From Billgrantia lactosivorans (GTDB lineage Bacteria > Pseudomonadota > Gammaproteobacteria > Pseudomonadales > Halomonadaceae), in NCBI RefSeq assembly GCF_003254665.1, contig NZ_QHGY01000001.1:868001-932000 (forward strand): DNA of 64,000 bases, written 5' to 3'. This document shows, one piece after another, positions 1-7,377 of this stretch. The notes beneath the pieces were generated by a model. It worked only from the letters and a program-made list of their open reading frames with translations, did no database searches and had not been told where the DNA came from. A program made the translations under genes and the position numbers. Positions within the stretch are counted from its first letter, which is position 1, and the number at the start of each line of letters is the position of its first letter.

Positions 1-1
1 G

Positions 2-862
2 AAGGCCGAGCAGCCGAAGTCGCAAGCCAAGCCCGAGATGGCGAAGGCCGAGACGCCCAAGGCCGACGCGCCCAAGCCGGTGGAGAAGCCCGCCGAAGCG
101 GCGAAGGCCGATGCGCCCAAGCCGGCGGAGAAGCCCGCCGAACCGGCGAAGGCCGATGCGCCCAGGGCCGAGGCGCCCAAGCCGGCGGAGAAGCCCGCCG
201 AGCCGGCGAGGGCCGAGGCGCCGAGGGCCGAGGCGCCCAAGCCGGCGGAGACCCCCGCCGAGCCGGCGAAGGCCGAGACGCCCAGGGCCGAGGCGCCCAA
301 GCCGGCGGAGAAGCCCGCCGAACCGGCAAAGGCCGAGACGCCCAGGGCCGAGGCGCCCAAGCCCACGGAGAAGCCCGCCGAGCCGGCGAAGGCCGATGCG
401 CCCAGGGCCGACGCGCCCAAGCCGGTGGAGAAGCCCGCCGAGCCGGCGAAGGCCGATGCGCCCAGGGCCGAGGCGTCCAAGCCGACGGAGAAGCCCGCCG
501 AGCCGGCGAAGGCCGATGCGCCCAAGCCCACGGAGAAGCCCGCCGAGCCGGCGAAGGCCGAGACGCCCAGGGCCGAGGCGCCCAAGCCGACGGAGAAGCC
601 CGCCGAGCCGGCTAAGGCCGAGACACCCAGGGCCGAGGCGCCCAAGTCGACGGAGAAGCCCGCCGAGCCGGCGAAGGCCGAGCCCCCCAAGGCCGAGACC
701 CCCAAGGCCGACGCGCCCAAGCCACAGCAACCTCAGCAGGAGGCCAGCGGCGAGCCGACGGCTCAGTCCCAGGCCGCCTCGCGCCGTCGGCGCCGGGCGC
801 ACAACGATCCGCGCGAGATTCGTCGACGCGAGCAGGAAGCGCAGCAAGGCAAGCAGGGATAA
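2..862 (+). CDS. rne: Ribonuclease E, C-terminal part (5' end outside window)
   Basis: The reading frame is open from the window edge, so only the C-terminal scaffold region of RNase E is present; the catalytic N-terminal half lies upstream. The visible part is an intrinsically disordered Ala/Lys/Pro/Glu-rich region of about eleven tandem units (consensus KPxEKPAEPAKAxxPRAEAP), then a Gln/Ala stretch and an Arg-rich end (SRRRRRAHNDPREIRRRE). That ending is typical of Pseudomonas and Halomonas RNase E and probably belongs to the RNA-binding or degradosome scaffold. RNase E starts mRNA decay and processes rRNA and tRNA at the inner membrane. The gene converges on murB with a hairpin between them. 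Identity rests on the C-terminal signature and on the murB-kdsB-lpxK neighbourhood. Confidence 0.85.
   Translation, partial: KAEQPKSQAKPEMAKAETPKADAPKPVEKPAEAAKADAPKPAEKPAEPAKADAPRAEAPKPAEKPAEPARAEAPRAEAPKPAETPAEPAKAETPRAEAPKPAEKPAEPAKAETPRAEAPKPTEKPAEPAKADAPRADAPKPVEKPAEPAKADAPRAEASKPTEKPAEPAKADAPKPTEKPAEPAKAETPRAEAPKPTEKPAEPAKAETPRAEAPKSTEKPAEPAKAEPPKAETPKADAPKPQQPQQEASGEPTAQSQAASRRRRRAHNDPREIRRREQEAQQGKQG
61..705 (+). repeat. Tandem 60-bp (20-codon) repeat array inside rne
   Basis: About eleven in-frame units, most of them 60 bp and encoding KPAEKPAEPAKAETPRAEAP-like segments. Two units, near 75-120 and 480-525, are 45 bp and lack the PRAEA part. Units differ mainly by A/T/V after KP and by DA/ET in the middle. 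The array is length-variable by nature and lies wholly in the disordered RNase E tail. Confidence 0.85.
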
Positions 863-881
863 GCCTACGCCGCCAACGAGA

Positions 882-908
882 ATGCCCGCGCAACGCGCGG
901 GCATTTTT
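882..908 (+). terminator. Rho-independent terminator of rne
   Basis: A perfect 9-bp stem (882-890 with 896-904, ATGCCCGCG/CGCGGGCAT) with a short loop is followed directly by T residues (904-908). It lies 20 bp past the rne stop and may also stop murB transcripts arriving from the other strand, although that side lacks a clear T-run. Confidence 0.8.
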
Positions 909-936
909 CATTGGGCGCTGCTGGCCGGCGGCGGCT

Positions 937-1944
937 TCAGGCCAGCCGGGGCTCTCGCTCGAGCGACACGCCGAAGCGCGCCCGTACCTGCTCGGCGACG
1001 CGCTCGGCAAAGGCCATCAGCTCCACGGCGCTGCCGCCGCCGAAATGCACCAGCACCAGGGCCTGGCGGTCGTGCACGCCGAAGTGGCCGTCACGCCATC
1101 CCCTGAGCCCGCAGCGATCGATCAACCAGCCGGCCGCCAGCTTGACGCGCCCATCCTGCAGAGCGAAATGCGGCATGTCGGGCCACACCGCAAGCAGCTC
1201 GGCGGCCTCCTCGCGATCGACGATGGGATTCTTGAAGAAACTGCCGGCGTTGCCCAGCTCTGCCGGGTCAGGCAGTTTCTCACGGCGAATGGCGCATACC
1301 GCCCGGGCCACCTCGAGCGGCCCCGGGTGTCTGCCTACCCGCTGGGCCAGGTCGCCATAGGCCAGGCGCGGGGATGCCGAGCGGGACAACCGCAGGGTCA
1401 AGCCGGTAATGATCGCCCTGCCCTCCAGCTCGCCCTTGAAGATGCTGTCGCGATAGCCGAAGGCACACTCCTCGGGAGTCAGCAGCGCATCACGACCATC
1501 CTCGACGAACAGCACCCGGACCGCCTCGACCACCTCCCCCAGCTCGACGCCATAGGCGCCAATGTTCTGGATCGGCGCGGCGCCGCAGGAACCCGGTATC
1601 AGCGCCAGGTTCTCCGTGCCCCACAGTCCGCGTTCGGCCAGGGCCATCACCAGCGGATGCCACTCGACCCCCGCCCCGACGTGCACCAGGACAGCGCTGC
1701 CCCGCTGCTCGAGCCACCACTGCCGCAATGCCGGCTGCAGTACCAGGCCCGGCAGCCGCTCGGGCAGGATCAGGTTGCTGCCGCCCCCCAGCACGGTCAG
1801 CGGCCATTGGCGAGCGCTCGCCAGGCGCAGCAACCGGCGCAGCGGCGTGAGGGTGGCCGGCGCGGCGAAGCGCTCGGCGCGGCAAGGCAGCCCCAGGGTG
1901 TTGGCCGAGCCCAGGTCATGGTCGGCCAGGACGGCATCGCTCAA
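937..1944 (-). CDS. murB: UDP-N-acetylenolpyruvoylglucosamine reductase MurB
   Basis: Cytoplasmic flavoenzyme that reduces UDP-GlcNAc-enolpyruvate to UDP-MurNAc in peptidoglycan synthesis. The N-terminal FAD-binding half shows GGGSNLI and GSCGAAPIQNIGAYG. The C-terminal half holds the proton-donor serine in GNAGSFFKNP and a late glutamate in GGSAVELM. About 335 aa, the usual length for the E. coli-type enzyme. I chose a TTG start at 1944: it overlaps the TGA of the upstream phosphatase (TTGA), has GAGGGG a few bases upstream, and the residues that follow (SDAVLADHDLGSANTL) match the family N-terminus. A longer in-frame extension upstream overlaps the phosphatase and is unlikely. Last gene of the exbB-to-murB operon. 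Confidence 0.93.
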   Translation of the reverse strand: MSDAVLADHDLGSANTLGLPCRAERFAAPATLTPLRRLLRLASARQWPLTVLGGGSNLILPERLPGLVLQPALRQWWLEQRGSAVLVHVGAGVEWHPLVMALAERGLWGTENLALIPGSCGAAPIQNIGAYGVELGEVVEAVRVLFVEDGRDALLTPEECAFGYRDSIFKGELEGRAIITGLTLRLSRSASPRLAYGDLAQRVGRHPGPLEVARAVCAIRREKLPDPAELGNAGSFFKNPIVDREEAAELLAVWPDMPHFALQDGRVKLAAGWLIDRCGLRGWRDGHFGVHDRQALVLVHFGGGSAVELMAFAERVAEQVRARFGVSLEREPRLA

Positions 1945-2420
1945 GGCCGCCGCCCCTCGAGACGTCCGGCGATCTCCTCGACCAGCCCGCGCGAGGCGGA
2001 TTCGATCAGCTCCAGCACCTCCTCGAAGCCCCGCTCGCCGCCGTAGTAGGGGTCGGGCACCGGGCGGTCGTGGTGCCCGGCAAAGTCGAGGAACAGGCCG
2101 ATGTGGGCCCGACAGCCCTCGGGACACTGCGCCTGCAGCGCCGCCAGGTTGTCATGATCCATGGCCAGCAGGTAATCGAAGCGGTGAAAGTCCTCGGCCG
2201 CCAGCTGACGCGCTCGCAGCCCGCTCAGGTCGATGCCGCGCCGACCAGCGGCGGCCGCGGCGCGGGGGTCCGGCGCCCTGCCTACGTGCCAGTCGCCGAT
2301 GCCGCAGGAGTCGACCTCCACGCGGTGGACCAGCCCGGCCGCCTCGAGTTCGCGGCGAAACACGCCTTCGGCGGTCGGGGAACGGCAGATGTTGCCGAGA
2401 CAGACGAACAGAACGCGCAT
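1941..2420 (-). CDS. Low-molecular-weight protein-tyrosine phosphatase
   Basis: A 159-aa single-domain LMW phosphatase. The catalytic P-loop CLGNICRS (Cys7, Arg13) and the general-acid Asp in DPYYGG (Asp123) are both present. Family members remove phosphate from tyrosine, often on BY-kinases that control polysaccharide export; no such kinase is in this window, so the substrate is unknown. It lies between kdsB and murB, 9 bp after kdsB, and its stop overlaps the murB start, as I recall for Pseudomonas. The sequence is unlike the arsenate reductase at 34370 apart from the shared fold. Confidence 0.9.
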   Translation of the reverse strand: MRVLFVCLGNICRSPTAEGVFRRELEAAGLVHRVEVDSCGIGDWHVGRAPDPRAAAAAGRRGIDLSGLRARQLAAEDFHRFDYLLAMDHDNLAALQAQCPEGCRAHIGLFLDFAGHHDRPVPDPYYGGERGFEEVLELIESASRGLVEEIAGRLEGRRP

Positions 2421-2429
2421 CCTCCCTCC

Positions 2430-3203
2430 TTACTTCCTCGTGCTCAGCAGCGCCCTGACGCGCTCCAGGTCCTCGCGTGTGTCGACGCCGGCCGGATTGG
2501 GCTCGGCGGCCAGTGCCACCTGGATGGCGTGGCCGTGGTGCAGCGCCCGGAGCTGCTCCAGCTGCTCCAGCCGTTCCAGTGGCGAGGGTAACCAGTCGCG
2601 ATACTCGGCCAGGAAAGCGGCACGGTAGGCATACAGCCCGATATGGCGCAGCCAGGCGTCGGTCTCGAGCCACTCGGGGCGCGCGGCGAAGGCCTCGCGG
2701 TCCCACGGAATCGGCGCCCGGGAGAAGTACAGCGCACGCCCCGAGAGCGCTCGAACCACCTTGACCACATTGGGGTTGAACAGCGTCTCGACGTCGGCGA
2801 TGGGCTCGGCAAGCGTGGCGATGGAGGCACCCGGGTCGTCGAGGAGCCGCAAGGCGACCTGATCGATCAGGCGCGGCGGGACAAGCGGCTCGTCGCCCTG
2901 CACGTTGACCAGCACGGCATCGTCGGCGAGGCCCAGTTGCTCGGCGACCTCGGCCAGGCGATCGGTGCCGGAGGGATGATCGGCCCGGGTCATCACCACC
3001 TCGGCCCCGAGCGGCAGCATGGCATCGCGAATGCGCGCATCGTCGGTGGCCACGACCACGCGAGTGGCGGCGCTGTCGCCCGCACGCCGCCAGACATGCG
3101 CCACCATGGGCTCGCCGGCGATGTCGAGCAGCGGCTTGCCCGGCAGGCGCAAGGAGCCGAAACGGGCAGGAATCACCGCGATGAAGGCGTTCTCCGTCGC
3201 CAT
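2430..3203 (-). CDS. kdsB: 3-deoxy-manno-octulosonate cytidylyltransferase KdsB
   Basis: Activates Kdo with CTP to CMP-Kdo for the lipopolysaccharide inner core, in the cytoplasm. The N-terminus carries the nucleotide-binding signature [15 protein letters not shown] and the body has the metal-site region [12 protein letters not shown]; 257 aa, as expected. The ATG at 3203 shares one base with the stop of the upstream Trm112-like gene (TGATG), so the two are translationally coupled. Longer in-frame extensions are not conserved-looking. The context (lpxK, msbA, murB) is purely cell envelope. Confidence 0.95.
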   Translation of the reverse strand: MATENAFIAVIPARFGSLRLPGKPLLDIAGEPMVAHVWRRAGDSAATRVVVATDDARIRDAMLPLGAEVVMTRADHPSGTDRLAEVAEQLGLADDAVLVNVQGDEPLVPPRLIDQVALRLLDDPGASIATLAEPIADVETLFNPNVVKVVRALSGRALYFSRAPIPWDREAFAARPEWLETDAWLRHIGLYAYRAAFLAEYRDWLPSPLERLEQLEQLRALHHGHAIQVALAAEPNPAGVDTREDLERVRALLSTRK

Positions 3204-3412
3204 CACGCCTCCCCGGTACGGCCGGACGAGGGCGGCAGTTTTTCGTCGACGTCCAGCCGGCGCGCCTCCTCGGGCAGCATGACCGGGATATCGTCGCGTA
3301 TCGGATAGGCCAGGCCATCGTAGTGGCACACCAGCTCCCGGGCTTCCCGGTCGTACTTGAGCTTGCCCTTGCACAGCGGGCAGACCAGCATGGCCAGCAG
3401 TTCCTTGTCCAT
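3203..3412 (-). CDS. ycaR: Trm112-like small zinc-ribbon protein (YcaR family)
   Basis: A 69-aa protein, [20 protein letters not shown] at the start, with Cys11 and Cys14 and a third Cys near residue 29, then the typical [19 protein letters not shown] block. This is the UPF0434/YcaR family found between lpxK and kdsB in many gammaproteobacteria. Relatives of the Trm112 fold act as small activators of methyltransferases, but the role of this branch is not established. A longer in-frame start upstream is ruled out by the family length and by GGTGAAAC before this ATG. Confidence 0.9.
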   Translation of the reverse strand: MDKELLAMLVCPLCKGKLKYDREARELVCHYDGLAYPIRDDIPVMLPEEARRLDVDEKLPPSSGRTGEA

Positions 3413-3489
3413 CGTTTCACCTCTCTCGTCCGACCGTCGCGGGGCGGCGCCCCGCCTGATTCCAACTCTTGTCCCACCTCGTCCTGTGG

Positions 3490-4500
3490 TTATCGCAGCC
3501 CAGCCAACCGCCTGTCCAGCCAGGCCACGAAGTCGGCCGAGGGCTCGGCGTCGACCTCGAGCACCCAGCCCCGGGGCAGGGTCACGTTGTCGCACTTCTC
3601 GGCGTCCTTGGCCGTCATCACCACCGGCAGCTCGTCGCCGAAGGCCAGGTCCTGCGGAGTGAAGCGGTGGTGGTCGGGAAACGCATGCGGCCGCGCCTCC
3701 ACGCCCAGGTCGGCCAGCGTGGCGAAGAAGCGCCCGGGGTTGCCGATCCCCGCCACGGCGTGCACCGGTCCGTGAAAGGGCAGCGGCGCGAGGGGAAACA
3801 GCGCACCGTCCGCCATGGCCCGCCAGCGAACCGGCGCCAGGCGAAAGGCATGGGCGCCCTCGGGTGGCGCGAAGGCCGCCTCCCCGTTGATCAGCACGGC
3901 ATCGACCTCGCCAAGACGCGACAAGGGCTCGCGCAACGGGCCCGCCGGCAGGCAGCGCTGGTTGCCGAAGCCACGGCGGCCGTCGACCACCACCAGTTCG
4001 ATATCGCGCCCCAGCGCCAGGTGTTGCAGGCCATCATCACTGAGCAGGATATCGCAACCCTGGTCGAGCAGCGCCCTCGCCCCGCGCGGGCGATCGGGGT
4101 CGACCACCACCGGCAGGCCGGTCTGACGCGCCAGCATGCGCGGCTCGTCGCCACTTTCGGCGGAGGGCGTCCGCGTCGTCACGGCCAAGGGGTAGCCGGC
4201 GTCCCGCCCCGCCTTGCCACCATAGCCCCGCGACACGATGCCCGGCCGCCAGCCGCGCGTGCTGAGGTGACGGGCGAGCCAGGCCACCAGGGGCGACTTG
4301 CCGGTTCCGCCCAAGGTCACGTTGCCGACCACGATCACCGGCACCGGGGCGCGCCAGACCTCGCGACGCCCCTCGCGGTAGGCCGCGGCCCGGCGCGCGA
4401 TCGCCCAGCGATACACCGCCTCGAGCGGCCGCAGCGCCCTGAGCCAGGCGGCGTCGTCATAGGCCGCCTGCAGCCAGCGCTCGCCCAGCCCACGGCTCAT
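3490..4500 (-). CDS. lpxK: Tetraacyldisaccharide 4'-kinase LpxK
   Basis: Membrane-associated kinase that adds the 4'-phosphate to the lipid A disaccharide precursor to give lipid IVA. The P-loop [12 protein letters not shown] (residues 59-70) has the unusual LpxK layout, and SRGYGG and the DDGLQH motif ([13 protein letters not shown]) follow; 336 aa. The ATG at 4500 overlaps the stop of msbA by 4 bp (ATGA). A gap of about 77 bp separates it from the next gene, ycaR. Essential wherever lipid A is essential. Confidence 0.95.
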   Translation of the reverse strand: MSRGLGERWLQAAYDDAAWLRALRPLEAVYRWAIARRAAAYREGRREVWRAPVPVIVVGNVTLGGTGKSPLVAWLARHLSTRGWRPGIVSRGYGGKAGRDAGYPLAVTTRTPSAESGDEPRMLARQTGLPVVVDPDRPRGARALLDQGCDILLSDDGLQHLALGRDIELVVVDGRRGFGNQRCLPAGPLREPLSRLGEVDAVLINGEAAFAPPEGAHAFRLAPVRWRAMADGALFPLAPLPFHGPVHAVAGIGNPGRFFATLADLGVEARPHAFPDHHRFTPQDLAFGDELPVVMTAKDAEKCDNVTLPRGWVLEVDAEPSADFVAWLDRRLAGLR

Positions 4501-6254
4501 GTCAACGAGGCTTCCTGGAACTGCAGGCGGTGCAGCGCGGCATAGGCCCCCTCGCGCGCCAGCAGCTCGGCATGGTTGCCCTGCTCGACGATCTGGCCCT
4601 GTTCCATCACCAGGATACGGTCGGCCCGCTCGATGGTGGAGAGCCGGTGGGCGATGACCAGCGTAGTACGCCCATGGCAGACCACCTCCAGCGCCTGCTG
4701 GATATAGCGTTCCGACTCGGTGTCCAGCGCCGAGGTGGCCTCGTCGAGGATCAGCAGCGGCGAGTCCTTGAAGATCGCCCGGGCGATGGCGAGGCGCTGG
4801 CGCTGGCCGCCGGAGAGCATCACGCCGTTGTCGCCGACGATGGTGTCGTAGCCCTCGGGCAGTCGCTCGATGAACTCGTGGGCGTAGGCCGCCTTCGCCG
4901 CCGCCTCGATGGCGCGGCGCTCGGCCTGGGGCACGCCGTAGGCGATGTTGTCGGCAATGCTGGCATTGAACAGGGTCACCTGCTGCGAGACCAGGGCAAT
5001 CTGCCGGCGCAGCGGCGCCAGGCGGTAGTCGTCGATGGGCACGTCGTCGATCAGCACCTGACCGGCGGTGGGCCGATAGAAGCGCGGCAGCAGCCCGGCC
5101 AGGGTCGACTTGCCGCTTCCGGAACGCCCGACGATGGCGATCATCTCGCCGGGCTCGATGACGACATCGATGCCCTTGAGCACTTCGGGCTGGTCGTCGC
5201 CGTAGCGGAAATGCACCCCGCGCAGCTCGACCCTGCCGCGCAGCCGCTCGGGCTCGACGGTGCCCTCGTCGGGCTCGGTCGGCACCCGCATCAGGCCGAA
5301 CAGCTCCCCTGCCGCGGCGATGCCCTTCTGGATCTCGCTGTTGATCTCGGTGAGCTGACGCACCGGCTTGGCCATCAGGGACGCCGCGGTGATGAAGGCG
5401 ACGAACTCGCCGGGGGTCATGTTGGCCAGCAGCGCCGGGGACATCGCCAGCCACACCAGGAGGGCCAGCGACACGGCGATCATCAGCTGGATCACCGGCG
5501 TGCTGATCGCCTTGGTCAGGGCCTCCTTCATCTTCTGCTGGCGGTTGTAGTCGCTGGCCCGGGCGAAGCGCGCCTTCTCGAAGGCCTCGGCGCCGTGGGT
5601 GCGCACCACGCGATAGCCGGTGAGCGCCTCGGAGGCGACGTGAGTGACGTCCCCCATGGAGCTCTGGATACGCTGGGAGATGCGCCGGAAGCGCTTGCTG
5701 GCATAGCTCACCACGCCGCCGATCAGCGGGGTCACGGCCATGAACAGCAGGGTCAGCATCCAGTTGGTCCACAGCAGGTAGCCCAGCAGGCCGAGCACGA
5801 AAAGCCCTTCCCGCAGCAGGATGGTGATGGCGTTGGTGGCCGCGCCGGTGACCTGCTCCACATGGTAGGTGACCCGCGAGATCAGATGGCCGCTGGAGTG
5901 GGAGTCGAAGAAGCGCCCCGGCAGGTGCAGCATGTGGTTGAACACGTTGCAGCGCAGCGCGTGCACCACGTTGCGCGCCACGTTGCTCATGAAGTAGGTG
6001 CCGAGGAAGGTCCCGATCCCCCTGACCGCGAACATGAACACCACGAACAGCGGCAGCAGCAGGCGAAAGGAGGCATCGGGGTCCTGGATGCCGTCGATCA
6101 GCCGTTTCATCATCTCGGCCAGGGCGGTGCTCGAGGCCGCATAGAGCGCGTAGCCGACGATCGCCAGGGAGAAGGAGATCCAGTGCGGCTTGACGTAGGC
6201 CAGCAGCTGCTTGTAGAGGGCCCAACCCGAGTGTTGGCTGCGATCTTCTGTCAC
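4497..6254 (-). CDS. msbA: Lipid A export ABC transporter, ATP-binding/permease MsbA
   Basis: Half-transporter that, as a dimer, flips lipid A-core across the inner membrane. An N-terminal six-helix ABC membrane domain (about residues 20-310) is followed by an ATPase domain with Walker A GRSGSGKST, signature LSGGQRQR, Walker B LLILDEATSALD and the switch His in VIAHRLS. I chose the GTG start at 6254, which overlaps the exbD stop by 4 bp (GTGA) and gives 585 aa, close to E. coli MsbA. A longer in-frame extension would overlap exbD completely. Confidence 0.94.
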   Translation of the reverse strand: MTEDRSQHSGWALYKQLLAYVKPHWISFSLAIVGYALYAASSTALAEMMKRLIDGIQDPDASFRLLLPLFVVFMFAVRGIGTFLGTYFMSNVARNVVHALRCNVFNHMLHLPGRFFDSHSSGHLISRVTYHVEQVTGAATNAITILLREGLFVLGLLGYLLWTNWMLTLLFMAVTPLIGGVVSYASKRFRRISQRIQSSMGDVTHVASEALTGYRVVRTHGAEAFEKARFARASDYNRQQKMKEALTKAISTPVIQLMIAVSLALLVWLAMSPALLANMTPGEFVAFITAASLMAKPVRQLTEINSEIQKGIAAAGELFGLMRVPTEPDEGTVEPERLRGRVELRGVHFRYGDDQPEVLKGIDVVIEPGEMIAIVGRSGSGKSTLAGLLPRFYRPTAGQVLIDDVPIDDYRLAPLRRQIALVSQQVTLFNASIADNIAYGVPQAERRAIEAAAKAAYAHEFIERLPEGYDTIVGDNGVMLSGGQRQRLAIARAIFKDSPLLILDEATSALDTESERYIQQALEVVCHGRTTLVIAHRLSTIERADRILVMEQGQIVEQGNHAELLAREGAYAALHRLQFQEASLT

Positions 6255-6679
6255 GGTGTCTCCGCTTGCGTGGATGTTGCCTGTGGGGCACGCGTGGCGA
6301 TGCGAACCTGCCGGATGCCGAGCATGCCCGCCTGGTCGAGCGCCCGTACCACGTCGGCGTGTACCGCCCGGGCGTCGGCCTCGACCACCAGGCCGTGGCG
6401 CCTGGCCTGCTCGGCCTCGGCGGAGAGCGCGTCGCCCAGCTCGTTGCCGCCGAGCTCGCGTTCCTCCAGCCGATAGCGCCCCTGCTCCGTCACGACCAGG
6501 GTGACCGGCGAAGCCTCGAGGTCGACCCCGGCGGCGCTCTCGGGAAGCGTGAGTTCGAGTGCCTGCCGCGTCTCGAAGGTGGTCGAGACCATGAAGAAGA
6601 TCAACAGCAGGAAGACCACGTCGATGAGCGGCGTGAGATTGACCTCCACCGGGTCGCGGCGACGGCGCGTGAACTTCAC
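6251..6679 (-). CDS. exbD: ExbD/TolR-type biopolymer transport protein
   Basis: A 142-aa protein with one N-terminal membrane helix. The channel-facing Asp lies in NLTPLIDVVFLLLIFFMV, followed by a periplasmic domain. With ExbB it forms a proton-driven motor that energises TonB or a TonB-like partner; no tonB gene is near. GTG start at 6679, overlapping the exbB stop by 4 bp. Upstream of msbA-lpxK, as I recall for Pseudomonas, which suggests an envelope role rather than one tied to a single siderophore receptor. Confidence 0.9.
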   Translation of the reverse strand: MKFTRRRRDPVEVNLTPLIDVVFLLLIFFMVSTTFETRQALELTLPESAAGVDLEASPVTLVVTEQGRYRLEERELGGNELGDALSAEAEQARRHGLVVEADARAVHADVVRALDQAGMLGIRQVRIATRAPQATSTQAETP

Positions 6680-7344
6680 GAGCCCCTGGCCTCCGCGGCG
6701 GGTCGCTCGCCCTCGTGCTGCTCGCTGAAGCCCAGCTCGCCACGATAATGGGCGAGAAACTCCACCACCTGGCCTGCCTGCTCCTCCATGCGCACGGTGA
6801 TGTCCTCGACCCGGCGCAGGAAGTAGCGATGGAACATCAGGGCCGGGATCGCCACGGTGAGGCCCGCCGCGGTGGTGACCAGCGCCTGGGAGATACCGCC
6901 GGCCAGCTCGGCGGTGCGGCTGGCGCCGTCGGCGGACACGATCACCGAGAACACCTCGATCATGCCCACCACGGTGCCCAGCAGCCCGATCAGCGGGGTG
7001 ATGGCGGCGATGGTGCCGAGGGGGCTCAGGAAGCGCTCCATGTCGTGGATGACCGCCGTGGCCGCCTCCTGCAGTCGAGCCCGGACCTGCTCGTGGCCCA
7101 GGCGGGCATTGCGCAGCCCGGCGGCCAGCACGCCGCCCAGCGGCGAATGGCCCTCGAGCCAGTAGAGGTTGACCTGGCCGCGCGCCACCAGCGAGCAGAC
7201 CTCCTGGCCCAGGCCGTATGGCGCGATACGCTTGGCGCGCAGGGTCCAGAGGCGCTCGATGATGATTACCGTGGCCAGCAGCGAGCATCCCAGCAGCGGG
7301 ATCATCAGCCAGCCACCGGCGATGAGCGCATCCATCATGTCCAT
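6676..7344 (-). CDS. exbB: ExbB/TolQ/MotA family proton channel protein
   Basis: A 222-aa protein with the ExbB pattern: an N-terminal helix (GGWLMIPLLGCSLLATVIIIE), a long cytoplasmic loop, and two further helices including GTIAAITPLIGLLGTVVGMI and LVTTAAGLTVAIPALM. Pentamer partner of ExbD. ATG at 7344 with GAGAGGA just upstream; it is first in the exbB-exbD-msbA-lpxK-ycaR-kdsB-phosphatase-murB run. The 33-bp gap from comEC suggests comEC may be co-transcribed. Confidence 0.9.
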   Translation of the reverse strand: MDMMDALIAGGWLMIPLLGCSLLATVIIIERLWTLRAKRIAPYGLGQEVCSLVARGQVNLYWLEGHSPLGGVLAAGLRNARLGHEQVRARLQEAATAVIHDMERFLSPLGTIAAITPLIGLLGTVVGMIEVFSVIVSADGASRTAELAGGISQALVTTAAGLTVAIPALMFHRYFLRRVEDITVRMEEQAGQVVEFLAHYRGELGFSEQHEGERPAAEARGS

Positions 7345-7377
7345 CGTTTTCCTCTCTTCACGCCACGAGCGTCGCGA

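Noticed and set aside
111-1106. Arg/Pro/Ser-rich frame overlapping the rne repeat array
   Set aside because: Frame-shifted reading of the same repeats, with an RRPSRRRSPP-type translation; the real frame is the RNase E tail ending in the conserved Arg-rich sequence.
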